DNA of 64,000 nucleotides from Plutella xylostella (Eukaryota > Arthropoda > Insecta > Lepidoptera > Plutellidae), in the NCBI RefSeq assembly GCF_932276165.1, contig NC_063992.1, positions 6,334,001 to 6,398,000 on the forward strand, given 5' to 3'. The position numbers and the translations under genes were made by a program. This document shows positions 40,498 through 53,200 of the stretch, one piece after another (the first letter of the stretch is position 1; every line of letters starts with the position of its first letter). Below the pieces are notes generated by a model. That model saw nothing but the letters and a program-made list of their open reading frames with translations. It was not told the origin of the DNA and made no database searches.

Positions 40498-42767
40498 CGC
40501 CGGCTCCATACGTTGGCCCCAACGCAGGTCCCAACGCTACTCGTCCAACGTATGGATCTAGAAAATTGCATTGGCCCCAACGTTGGGGCGAGCGTTGGTA
40601 GTTGGCCGTCTTGTGTCGGTTTTATCAAAGGAATCTGCGCCAACGCTGGCAGTCACGCCCACACGTTGGCGCTTTGCTCAGTGCTCTTGCAACATGCAAC
40701 GAGTGCGGACGTCAAGCGAGAATGGATTTCTCATCCACAAAATCATCACCTTTATGGAAAAACTAGCTGTTGCCCGCGAGCTTCGCTTCGCCTTAAAATT
40801 ATTTTGCCGTGGACTACTCCCGAACTACCTACCCAATAACATGCCATGGTGGTATTAAATTAGATGAAAGTTGACAAATAAGTACGAAGATACTTGACTA
40901 AAAATGATTTTCATGACTTCATTGAGCAAAGACTTGTATAGCAATGGCAGAATAGTAATTTATAAATGTTTAATTTCAAGCATCTAACTTATGCAGTTTT
41001 GGTTTTTTTCATACTACTTATTTTTTTTCACTTTAACTCCCATTTTTCAAAACAAAACCATAACTTTACTAAGGTGTGCAGACATGTTAGATTGAAAACA
41101 TCTAGGTATCTTGCAATATCCTATTGTAACTAAGCTTTACGGCTGTTTTAACAGCATGCAGATTTCATCACGCACGTGGGATAGCACGCCATTTTCCGGC
41201 ATCTCGTGTGCATATTCCACGCGTCACAATGAATACTGGTATGAACGCGTGCGGGGAAATCCCGCGTGCGTGATCAAATCCGCATGCTGTTAAAAACAGC
41301 CTAAGTTAATGCCGAATTTCAACCGCTAACTCCGGTTTTTGTGGGAAAATACGGTACCTAAGCTACGTCCCTTCCTAATTTCATGTGCCTACGCTACGTT
41401 TAGCCTGTGCGTGTCAGTCATGGGAATTCCGTATAGAAAATCTCTGCATATTTTCCTAAAACACCTACGTAATAAGTTTCATGGTTTTATCTTCAAAAAT
41501 GACGCATAAGAACCAAATGACAATGAATGAAACCTCGTATTGAAAAGTACAGTCGTATATTGGGTTGTTTTCGAGGACCTTAAAATCTTACTGTAAATAC
41601 ATACAAACTATAAGTACATTAGCTAAAATCAAACCATACCGCGATCTATATCCGATCCGACAACGCCATCTAGGAGCGGACATAGCTACTATATAAATAA
41701 AACTTCTAAAACTCAACACCCATAAAACTTTCAACCCCTATATTACACCCCCACACTGGGTTTTTTTTATATGCGAATTTTTTTTTTTTTATGTAGTGCC
41801 TAAATACAAAATATAATGTTTTTATCTTCAAAAATGACGAACTTCATATAAAATATGAACACCTATTTCATCCACTCACAGATCGAAGTTTCAAAAACGC
41901 TAGAACAAAATGTTTAATTATTGCTCATCAAGTGCTTAAATATAAAGTTTATTTAAAAAAAGATCTACCCCGGCCGGGAATCGAACCCGGGACCTTCGGC
42001 ATAGCAGTCAGGGTCACTAACCACTACGCCAGTCAGCCGTAGTATTTTTATCTTTTAAAATTAAGTATTCGCATACAACTTTTAACCACCCCTTTGAACC
42101 CCTTACAACCTCCGTTTCGCAATAAAAAGTAGCCTATGTTCTTTCTCAGGGTCTAGACCATATGTATACCAAATTTCATTCAAATCCGTTCAGTAGTTTT
42201 GGCGTGAAAGAGTAACAGACAGACAGACAGTTCCGGATATAACCAACAGATGGCACTAAAAGCGCAATACAGAGAGCTTGTATGGAACCGAGGCGAATTA
42301 ATATGAAGATCCTACATCGCGGTATTAAAGTTTTTCAGTTGTCTGAAATAAATACAAAACCTAATATGATAAATCTATTCTATAGTAGGAGAGTCAGACA
42401 GTGACTTTCGCATTTATAATATTAGTTAGGATTAAAAAGTTCCAGATTTTATTGAACGTAACAACAAGCACATCCAATAATATGAGATGAAACTCGAAAG
42501 GAACATAAAAATCAAAATGTATTAGCTGATGCATGGCGCCGCATTCAACAGAAGATGGGCGTGATCTTCTCAATTGAAGACTCAAAAAAGCGGGAATCAT
42601 TAATGAGCACATATTTATCGCCTCAGAGCAGTTAAGATTTCTGTATCGGACATCTTTACGTTGGCCCTGCCGGGACACAACTAGTTTATTAGCCAACGTA
42701 TGTACGCCTCACCCAATTTGCAGTCCAACGTTGGTACGAGCGTTGGGGCCAACGTATGGAGCCGGCC
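40498..42767. mobile_element. Harbinger-like element with MADF relic, carrying a Helitron
   Basis: Inverted termini GCCGGCTCCATACGTTGGCC are flanked by TAA at 40495-40497 and 42768-42770. After removal of the Helitron (40763-42431) about 600 bp remain. They encode LIHKIITFMEK before the insertion and DFIERNNKHIQ and LADAWRRIQQKMG after it, a pattern resembling a MADF DNA-binding domain. MADF and Myb-like proteins are the accessory ORFs of PIF/Harbinger transposons, and the 3-bp TWA duplication fits. CCAACG words are enriched near both ends. Confidence 0.7.
40763..42431 (-). mobile_element. Helitron, 1,669 bp, reverse copy
   Basis: The minus-strand copy of 38804-40472 has the same TC and CTAG ends and the same length. 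It is inserted between A and T inside the MADF frame of the Harbinger-like element, dividing TFMEK from the downstream residues. Together with the forward copy it forms an inverted repeat with a spacer of about 290 bp. Confidence 0.85.
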
Positions 42768-42781
42768 TAATAATAATAAAT

Positions 42782-43595
42782 ATTTTCTAGTTCACCGCCG
42801 TCGTTGGGCAGGGTTCCCAAGAGGCTGGCCGCATTGCCCCGCTGGATAGCGAGGCTTATCATTAAATTTGTCCTAGGTATTTGCCAGCCCTTTGGTCGCC
42901 GGAGTCGTCGATCAGCCGTGTCGCAATAGGCTATGTCTGAAAAAATTGAACAACGCTCATAATTTTTCTGATGATAGGAATAACCCTCCGTATCATCCTA
43001 AAAAAATCTCAGATTTTTCCTATGCGTCAGTAATTTTATAAAAATAAAAACATTTCAAGTTTCACAAAACGGGGATATGATGGCACTTCAGGACTTTTTC
43101 CATCGTCTCTATAGGCATTAAAAAAAAATATGACAGGTTTTGATGTGACGTCGTTGTTTGGACGTTGTAGGTCTATGGATAGACGTGTGACCAAAGAGTA
43201 TGTAACTGACGCCTGTCAATTTTTTCTTTTTTATTGCCCATATATTTTTATAGAGACGATGGAAAAAGTCCTGAAGTGCCATCATATCCCCGTTTTGTGA
43301 AACTTGAAATGTTTTTATTTTTATAAAATTACTGACGCATAGGAAAAATCTGAGATTTTTTTTAGGATGATACGGAGGGTTATTCCTATCATTAGAAAAA
43401 TTATGAGCGTTGTTCAATTTTTTCAGACATAGCCTATTTCCTTGAATATGCGTTTTGCATCCAGCCCCCACGGACCCAGCGTCTCTACGCCGAAAGGCAC
43501 AAACATGTAGCCTTGTCCTAGGGCTGCATACTTGCGCCTTTTATCCGCCTCAGCCGTCGCTGCTAGTCTGGCGAAAGACAGTCTGGAAAAAATGA
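42782..43595 (-). pseudogene. LINE polyprotein C-terminal fragment split by a MITE
   Basis: The minus strand reads ADKRRKYAALGQGYMFVPFG and VETLGPWGLDAKRIFK upstream of the inserted MITE. It then reads LIDDSGDQRAGKYLGQ and IQRGNAASLLGTLPND. These words belong to a C-terminal region common in lepidopteran LINE ORFs. Frame breaks are present and both ends are truncated. Confidence 0.6.
42929..43434. mobile_element. Foldback MITE with 184-bp inverted arms
   Basis: GGCTATGTCTGAAAAAATTG and its complement bound 506 bp, with TA on both sides (42927-42928 and 43435-43436). The arms extend about 184 bp each (inner end near GACGATGGAAAAAGTCC), leaving a spacer of about 140 bp. TA duplication and long arms suggest a Tc1/mariner-related MITE. 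Confidence 0.75.
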
Positions 43596-43800
43596 AGTTG
43601 GTGTAAGACTGAAATTAAAGTAATACATACACTCGCACTTTTTTTTTACTAGGTATCGATAAAAAAATCCATAAGAAGCACATCACTATTTCAGCAGGGC
43701 TATGTTGGCAGTTTTGTACGTCATAATTTTTGTTTTGTTGGTACCCTGTGTTGTCATACAAGTATTTTTTCTTTTTTTTCCCTTGTACTCCCGTCTCTTA

Positions 43801-43943
43801 AAGCCGCGTACAGACCGGCCCAACGAACGCCAACGAACGTTTTTCGTTGACCTTCGTTGCTGCAATCTGCCCTGTATTATGTATGAATAATATCCATCGT
43901 TGGGATCACCGTTGGCGTTCGTTGGCCCGGTGTGTACGCAGCT
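43801..43943. mobile_element. TWA-flanked MITE, copy 3 (short)
   Basis: A 143-bp relative of 34134-34631 with AAGCCGCGTACAGACC and GGTGTGTACGCAGCT ends, flanked by TTA (43798-43800 and 43944-43946). Most of the interior is deleted. It lies about 320 bp upstream of the pgant7 start codon. Confidence 0.7.
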
Positions 43944-44262
43944 TTAAACGTAGTGTTCTTTTCTCTATGGTCGCTGCTGCCTTGGTCGCGGTCGCTGGTG
44001 GTTTGTCTATGGTCTCTTTGACAAGTTCTCAATGACAACTGAAAACTTTGTGTTCTGTCATTACATAAACGTCATTTCATTTCCGCTTGTCGCTTGTCGT
44101 CTCTGAAATCGGTATCCGACTAGAATACGACAACGAGTGATTTTAAAATAAAATTATTGAGATTATATCCTCAAGTAATTGATACTGCTGAAGTTAAAAA
44201 AATAAATCGTAGACTCTTTTGGAAAACATTGTTATGAGCCTGTGATTCAGTTCTTCCCTGCA

Positions 44263-47200
44263 ATGAGGATTACTAATTTGAGACGTGGACGAATAGCCCG
44301 TATAGCGGCGGCTGCAGCGATATGTTTGATGTTGGTTTACGCTCTACACAAGTATTCCAAAGAATCAGAAAGTGTTTCAAGTTCAGATGTACACTTGGTT
44401 CAGTCTGAAATCGTGTCAGCCTACAAGTATCATGCTGATGTGTATCCTAAACTACTTAACGGTAAGTGTTGTTGTATGTTTGTTGTAGTGTACAGTACAG
44501 TTATTGGCCCATGCCGCGTCAGCAGGTCGTGCTATACCGGTGTTGTAGGTACTGATTGTTATCTATTCGGATTTTTGTTTGTAAAACAAAACCATTGTCA
44601 AATGTAATGTAGGTATTGCAATTTTTTATTGTATTGTGCAGTAAGTGCCTTATTTGTTTGTTGATAAAATTACAATAGACTGGCCCCATAGATATTTGCG
44701 TATCCAGTTACATTGTGCCTTGATGTTAATTAAATTTGATTGGTACTTCTAGTCATGCATGGCTATAACTGATTATTTTTCTTGCCCATAACTTTGCTGA
44801 GTAGCTTTGATAAATTGTTAAGGACTACCTCAAGCAATGAGTACTGATACTGCTAAGTTAGTGATAGTAATTTATGACTATTGCTTGAGTTGAAGTAGGT
44901 TTCGGAAATATGCATTTTATTATTTAAAAACTGATAAGTATTTCTATTTTAATAAAATGATGCCTTATGGCTTGTTAATGAATGTGAATGATCTGATGAT
45001 AATACATACAATGTACATACAATTTTAATAATGAATGCATGGGATATTAATTTAAAACACTGACTCTATTTTCAGAGGATGGCAATTTTGAACCGAAGCC
45101 ACTTAAGCCTGTTGTTGGCAATGGAGAGGGTGGTCAGCCATACCATATGCCAGAAATTATGGCCAATGATGTGGCTGAGTCTGAAAGTCAATATGGCATG
45201 AACATAGCTGCATCTGATAAGATTGCCATGAACAGGTATGTAAGTAAGCGAGGAAAACATGTTAATTGTGTTGTGTTGTATGTTCCATCGGTTCCATGGT
45301 TGTATGGATTATTTATAAACTCGGATGTCAGCCTCTGGAATTACTTTTTTTTTAGCATGCCAGTGACAATAGTTAGAGCTGGGCTTGTGTTTGTCACCAT
45401 GGGGAAAACCTTATCCAAAAAGATAACAGTGGGGCATTACTAATTCATATAGACAGTAGTTGTGTCTTCTACTACATCTTGCACATATGCAGAGTTATTT
45501 TAAATTGGGCCAGCATGGATTTCCCTGATGCTTGAGTATAAGTTATTTGTCCTTCTAATGTATACTTATTATGCCATCACATTTCATTTACAGGACCATT
45601 CTAGACACAAGAATGGAAGAATGTAAATTCTGGCACTATCCAGAGAACCTTCCCAAAACTTCTGTGATAATTGTCTTCCATAATGAGGGCTTCTCTGTAC
45701 TTATGAGAACAGTCCATTCTGTGTTCAACCGATCTCCGCCACAGTTCTTGCATGAGGTGGTATTGGTAAGTTTATTTTATAAGTACAACTCCTTATATTT
45801 ATATATTGAATTCCAACAATAGACATAAAGTTCACCTAACCTAAACATATATTATAAATGAATTTAATAGTTAGAATATGGCAAGCAGGAACTACAGTAT
45901 AAAAATCATATGACATTGGTGACTCTAGCCGCACTGCCGGGTAAGGCATAGGAAAAGTAGGATGTACAGGGATGAAAAGGGAAGGGAGGACAGGGAAGAG
46001 AAACATTCAGCCTGAGTAACATAGGCTATATTTCATTGCTAGAAAAGATTAGGGATTTTTACTAAAACTTAAGTAACATATATAATAACATAAGATGTGT
46101 TAAATTAGATAAAGCATCTAATAGGCAAGGCGAAAGATTTTGAAATCCTCTTCCGTAATGCAGATAACCATCTATTGTTTACATCAAAACCTTTATTTCG
46201 TTAATAAACTTAAGATTTTGGAAATTTAAAGCCATTTTTATAATCATTTTTAAATACTGCGCGAAAACAGCTCGCCGTGTCATGGCGTCGTGTGTGACGT
46301 CACACTTACGTACGTCAAATTTGTTTACAACAGCAAAGTAAACAAACACTGCGTATTTTTTGTGTTAAAAATTAATTCTAAAGTTTTTAAGTGGTGTGCA
46401 GTGCCTCAGTGCAAAAATACATCAATAACGACACCCAAAAAGGTGTTTGTACATGTCCCATACAAGAAAATAATAAGAGATAAATGGTTAAAGCTTGCAC
46501 GGCGAAACAAACTTCTACGAAACAAACTTCTTCGGCGAAATAAACTTCTACGAGTTTAAAACGAGTTTGATTGCTACTTAGTCATATTTATATCTAGTGT
46601 TAAAGATAACGTAGCTAGTCACGTAGCCCGCAGAGCCGACGACCGCTGGAGTACAAAGGTTCTGGAGTGGAGACCCCGTGTCGGCAAACGGCGTGTCGGT
46701 CGCCCCCCAACCCGTTGGTCTGATGATCTGCGGAAGGTAGCGGGAAGCCGCTGGATGCAGATGGCGGGTGACCGTTTGGGGTGGCGATCGTTAGGAGAGG
46801 CCTATGTCCAACAGTGGACTACAGAAGGCTGAGAGAGAGAGAGAGAGAGTTAAAGATAAATACTAATAAAATAAACTTACAAAGAGGTTTTCACGTTTCT
46901 AAATTCGGAAGAGCAAAATTCTTTATTTGTTGCAAGGAACTCGCCCAACATCAATAAATCGATCCTGGGCAAATTTGCACTGTTTGCCTTAACAAAACCT
47001 GGTTCCATTGTTAAAGATAGATTCGTGTTATAAAGTCGATAAATCACAAAAACAAATATATATCAATCGTAACGCGCAATCAGTATGTAAGGTACTTAAT
47101 CAAAACACAGTGAAGCGTACATAAGTATGACGTCATGCGCTGTGATTGGCGTTTCAGTCAAAATGGCCGATTGCAGTATTTTACTCTTTTATTTTATTGA

Positions 47201-50200
47201 AAATCTTATTAATCTCAATCTTTTAAATAAAACTAAATCAGTTTTTTAAATCCTTTGAATGTGTATTTTCCTCTAAAGTCATTAAATCTTTGATTATGTA
47301 ATACTGTCGACACGCCTATTATACTATTAGATATGTTTTAGTTATCACCTGTATAATATTTTTAAAGGTGGACGACTATTCCGACAAAGACGACTTGAAA
47401 GAAAAGCTTGACAAGTACATTAAGAGATGGAATGGAAAAGTCCGCGTGATTCGTAATGAGAAACGGGAGGGCTTAATCAGGACTCGATCTCGCGGCGCCT
47501 CGGAGGCTACTGGGGAAGTAATCGTCTTCCTGGATGCCCACTGCGAGGTCAACTTAAACTGGCTTCCACCACTTCTAGCTCCCATCTACAGAGACCCCAA
47601 GATAATGACGGTCCCAGTGATTGACGGCATCGACCATAGAACATTCGAGTACCGACCGGTTTATCAAGCTGGGGCGAATTACAGAGGCATATTTGAGTGG
47701 GGAATGCTGTACAAAGAAAACGAGGTGCCTAGTCGGGAAAGCAAGAAGCACGAGCATAAATCAGAGCCATATAAAAGTCCGACACACGCGGGAGGTCTGT
47801 TCGCTATGAACAGGAAATACTTCCTGGAGCTGGGAGCGTACGACCCTGGTCTTCTAGTCTGGGGAGGGGAGAACTTTGAGCTCAGTTTCAAGATCTGGCA
47901 GTGCGGGGGCAGCATCGAGTGGGTGCCGTGCTCGAGGGTCGGCCACGTCTACCGCGCCTTCATGCCCTACTCATTCGGCGATTTAGCACGAAACAAAAAG
48001 GGGTCGCTGATCACTATAAACTACAAGCGGGTGATCGAAACGTGGTTTGACGAGGAGCATAAACAATACTTCTATACTAGAGAGCCGATGGCCCGGTTCC
48101 TAGATATGGGGGATATTTCCAAGCAAGTTGAGTTGAAGAACAGATTGAACTGCAAAGGTTTTGACTGGTTTATGAAGGAGGTGGCGTATGATGTGTACGA
48201 CAAGTTCCCGAAGCTGCCGCCGAATGTCAAGTGGGGAATGGTGAAGAATAAGGCGACCAGTGCGTGCCTTGATACCTTGGGGAGAGGTGCACCGTCTTAT
48301 ATCGGTAAGTTTGATGCAAACTGTATGACACTATACCTACATAGATTTACGCGTAAAACCGAGATATTGATGTTGATTCTGAAGGCAGAAATTATAATTT
48401 TAACGCTGTCAAACTAAACAATTTGCTAGCATAAAATGACATTTACGTAAACAATCATAGAGTCGAATTTTAAATAAAGAAATTAAGGTTTTGACATCGC
48501 TAAATTAAAGTTTTCTGCCTTCAGAATCGATATCATTGCCGGTTTAATTTTGACGTTTCTCTAAATCGAGATTTGACACTAAGGGCGGCTTGCAGAAAAG
48601 AAACCCTAAGCATAGCTTTACTAAACGTTTCTTAAGACTAAACTGATTTTTATTTAAAACGATTTAAAACTGTCTTGCGCCATGGTTTTTCTAAAGCGAT
48701 TTAACAAAACCTAGTTTATGATATCATTCAATTTCTCATTCGGTCTATATACGATTCGTTATACACTATTTGATTTAAAATTTGATAGTTTGCAATGAAG
48801 TGGGCTAATATTTTGGGTGAAATGAAATATACTTGTCGTCACATGTCAGTCCAGTCACTGACTGTTACTGTCACTTGATCATAGAGAAAAAATAAACAAT
48901 TGTGAAAAGAGTGGCATCTCAAGGAGTTTTTTGTCATACTCTTTACGTCATACTGAACAGCGCCACGCCATCTCTTTATATTTCTCAGCCTCATTGTACA
49001 TACATACAGGGTGCCCTGTTGGGACACCCTGTATATATATAGATATTGTAATCACAAGTTAATAGCCGGATCTCCACCAAACGATCCAATGCGATCCGAT
49101 CGCCCGATCCAAGAAGTTTAGTATGTAAGATTTCTTGGATCGCGCGATCGGATCGCGTTGGATCGTCTGGTGGGGATCCGGCTATTAACTTCAATCTATA
49201 AAGATATAAGACATATTTGCCTTAACGTAGTTACACCACACAACAGTTATTACATTTATTAGCTAAATGTAAGTTCAATCTATTTATGTACCTACCTACA
49301 TGCAAAAATAAATAAAAAACAAATTATTATATAATTCTTTATTACCTCGCATATAACAATGTTTCAGTTCAGTTTTGTTCATGTCACTTGTAAAATAATA
49401 TGCGAGTGGGTGTGTGTATTCCTTTTTTATTCCTTTCACCGTGAAAACCACTTCCTAGTTTATGTTTCCCAAGAGAAGCAAATCTTGTCACTTGTGGTGA
49501 TAAAGTCATTTCGTCCAATAGTGCATCATTTATCCTCGCGAGGCAAATCTTTGACGACATTTATCAGTTTGGTACACATAGTATTTTAATCTTCAGCGGA
49601 TATGAAGATGTCGATCGCTCTTTGCCAGTGCCGCCATTTCAGCTCGGTTCCCGTGGAACCACATGGAACCTGGATCCACATGGAATCTGTCAGGTCACAA
49701 GAATTTCATAAAAACACTTTTTGCGGATAAAGATGCTTTTTCTTAACACACTATGTTTATTTTTATTTGTAGGTATATACAATTTATAAATAACGATAAG
49801 TATACCGAGAGTATAGGCTTTTATTACAAAAATGTTATTGCGAGACATTGTAAGACAACTGAACTGACACTGACACGCAATTTCTTCATAATAGCCATAG
49901 ATCATGACAATGTTAACATTCAAATACTACTTATCTATGTGTCTTGTTATTGTTCTAGGGTCTTGTTCATAACGCCATCTTACATCTTTTTTGGTAATAA
50001 GAGTAATATAAAGAGATGGCGGTACCTTCTACTAAAAGTTCAGCCATTAAGGTACTGACCCCCCCCTGCACTTGATAAACAAACAACCGTGTGCTAGAAA
50101 TATAAATACCTAATTGATAAATTATAAAAATGGAAGGTAAAAACCACCAACGGCACCCAATTTTACATGTGACGAAAGTATGCTTTTATGTAACCTCGTA

Positions 50201-53200
50201 GACAAATATAATTTCATAATTGAAAATAAAAAAACTGATGGTTAGACCGTAGCCGAAAAACAGAAGGCTTGGAAGATGCTGAGTAAAGAATAATATAACG
50301 CCAACACCACTTATGTACCCAGAACTACTGAGAATTTACTGGTAGGTACAAAAACCTGAAAACAAAGACGAAAACAGCACTCAAGTGAAAAAATGCAGAT
50401 CTCAAGTAAGTTCTATTATTATATCTAGCCATATTGCTACTTAAAAAATAAGATTGGCAATAAATTGTATAATAGTAGGTAATAAAGTATGTAGGTAGCT
50501 AGAGTACTGTGATTTACTCTAATTTTTATGACTATATATTTTTATGTTTGCAGATATACCTAGATAGCAAAGTTTTACACGCGTCTGTAGTTCAGACAGT
50601 GGAGTGGAGCTCCATGGACAAGACTGGGAAACGGTGTCCCCCCAGAGGAATGCCAAACAACATTCAATATTTTAAGTGAAGAAGCGAAACAATCATCAAG
50701 CAAAATAAAACAACAAGCCATATTTTAAGATTTAGGTATATAATATACAGTGGTAATTAATAATAATAAACATGTTTTTAAATCAACTGGTGTTTGGTAC
50801 TGGTGTCGCTATAACCTTGCAAAATAGTTATTGATCAGCGAAGTTCTTGCATTGTTCCCAGACTGTAAGGCACGAGAAGGTTGGTCTATATACATTGTTG
50901 TGGTATTCTTTGTAAGACGAAAGCTTTTAATAAATTCATCATCTCGATAAGCACGAAACAAATCTGTTATTTTAGTAGTTAACCCTCCTATAAAAGTAAG
51001 GGGTATTCAAATATTCAATCATTTCTTTATCGTCGTCTGAGTAATACATTTTTGATCTTCTTCTTCTTCTATCGTGTAAATGCACTAAGCTAACTTCCTC
51101 CAGTGTTTTGCTACTCTTATTGCGAGGTCATTGGCCTTCATCAGGTCTCCTTGACTGCACTTTGGAGCATTAGGGCACTCTATAAGGTGTGACGTAGTGT
51201 GGAGGCTTCCGCAACTGCATAGAGTGTTGGCATTGGCTGAGAGCATATCCCATCGCCTCAAACATTTTTGATATTACCGAGTAAGTTAACTAGAAATTCT
51301 AATTACTAACAACAAAACAACCAAAAATAATACTTCAAAGATTGCTTTTGACATTTGACAAAGGAGTTAAATCTCGATTTACGCGTAAAACCGAGATATT
51401 GCCGGTTTAATTTTGACGTTTCTCTAAATCGAGATTTGACACTAAATCGAGATCGTGCAAGAGGATTTTGCTGATTTACGCTTAAACTGAGCTTAAGTTG
51501 AACAAAATCGAGTTTTAAGACGTTCTTGCAAGCCGCCCTAAATCAAGATCGTGCAAGAGGATTTTGCTGATTTACACTTAAACTGAGCTTACGTTGAACA
51601 AAATCGAGTTTTAAGACGTTCTTGCAAGACTTCGTCGATCGATCTCACATACACGTGCACGATTTCGAAAAAAATAATGAAATCCAATTTATGATTCTAC
51701 CAATTTATGAGCTAGTCATGTTATGTGACTATAAACCTTTAACGATATACTTCATATGACATACATACAACAATATAGACGGCACCGTAGCTAAGGCGGT
51801 AGTGAAGCTGCTTCCGAAGCTGGGGGCCGTGGGTTCGAATCCCGCCCAGAGCAAACATTTGTGTTTGCCTTGTGTCTGTCGTTTATGTATTTAATATGTA
51901 TCTATCTATGTATTTGTGTAGATATATCAGCTGTCCGACACTCATAACACAGGTTCCGCCTAGCTTGGGGTCGGATGGCCGTGTGAGAGATGTCCCCACA
52001 TATTTAAATATTCTTTTATTACTATAAATACATTTTCTTCTCTCAAGCTCTAAAAGTATGCAAGAATTGTCTGAAAAGTTTGTCCCACGCGCTATTAGCG
52101 CCCTCGCTACGCTCACTAACCCCACCTCGCTTCGCGTAAACTACTTCCACAGTCCACACCTAACTCTGTACAATCCCACTCCGCAGCAACATCAGCGTGC
52201 CACGGCGTCGGCGGCAACCAGATCTTCCGGCTCAACTCGGCGGGGCAACTCGGGGTCGGCGAGCGCTGCGTGGAAGCTGATGCGGATAGCGTCAAGCAGG
52301 CTGTGTGCCGCCTCGGCACTGTTGACGGGCCTTGGAGGTATGCTATGTTACTTTATTGATAAAATACAAAATATAGGTAGGTACTTAACAATATATACAA
52401 GTTAATAACAGATAATTTAAGGATAAACGCTGAAATACATGAGTTTCTACTGTTTACAATGTCAATGGCTCGTTAAGAATGAAGTAACCAGTAGACTTCA
52501 GGTGTTCGTGAATGTCTGAGGCGCATACTGGGGATCTACTGGCCACGAACCATATCTAACGCGAGACTGTGGGAGATGACTGACCAGACACCCATTGACA
52601 AGGAGATCCTACTCAGGAAATGGCGCTGGATTGGGCATGAAATGGCCAGCGAAGGGGAAGAGAAGGCCGGGCCGCCCCCGTACCACCTGGAGGCGGTCAG
52701 TTGAGGCGGAGGCTGCATCAACTGGTCTCGGCTGGGACGACCTGGAAGCGGCCGCACAGGATCGGGAGAAGTGGAAATCCTTTCTTCGAGCCCTATGTCC
52801 CTGATGAGGGATAAGAGGATTTCATCATCATCATCATCACAATGTCAATAATAATAATAAAAAAGTTGAAATTCGTAGTCATATCACAACGTCAATTTTA
52901 AACCTGTTTTAAAGTGTCCAAAATCTCTATGAATTTGCAGATTTAACGTAATAGTATACCTCCATCAATCATATTGTCTTTTTTTAAATTATTTTTCAGT
53001 AGTAAAACATAGGTGTACATTCTGTGTAAAAAGTATCGGGACTGGATCAATAAAACACAAAATGTTTGTTATTTATCCAAATTTATTTTAACACCTTCAA
53101 AGTATGCTCTTTCCGAAACGATACACATACGCCAACGAATTATCCAATCACCACAACATTTTTTTAAACGCCTTTTTCAAAGTTGTGTTTAGTACTCGCG

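Larger units (their letters stand above)
48583..51538. mobile_element. PIF/Harbinger-like element with Myb/SANT-like relic
   Basis: Termini GGGCGGCTTGCA and TGCAAGCCGCCC are flanked by TAA (48580-48582 and 51539-51541), about 2.96 kb apart. Around 50160-50400 the plus strand reads, across frameshifts, DESMLLCNLVDKYNFIIENKK, VAEKQKAWKMLSKEYN and LLVGTKT. This resembles the Myb/SANT-like DNA-binding protein that accompanies Harbinger transposases. No transposase catalytic region was recognised. A TTAA-flanked hairpin MITE (49063-49190) and a LINE C-terminal fragment (51095-51265) lie inside. It occupies most of pgant7 intron 4. Confidence 0.55.

Noticed and set aside
39942..41293. Identical 60-codon ORFs on opposite strands
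   Set aside because: They are mirror images within the two Helitron copies. The translation has no domain, so the identity reflects the repeat, not a gene pair.
44242..44262. GTG upstream of the pgant7 ATG as start
   Set aside because: A nuclear gene would start at the first good ATG (44263), which directly precedes the basic and membrane-anchor region.
47376..47915. Several antisense ORFs within pgant7 exon 4
   Set aside because: They are shadows of the long coding exon, which is firmly identified by glycosyltransferase motifs.
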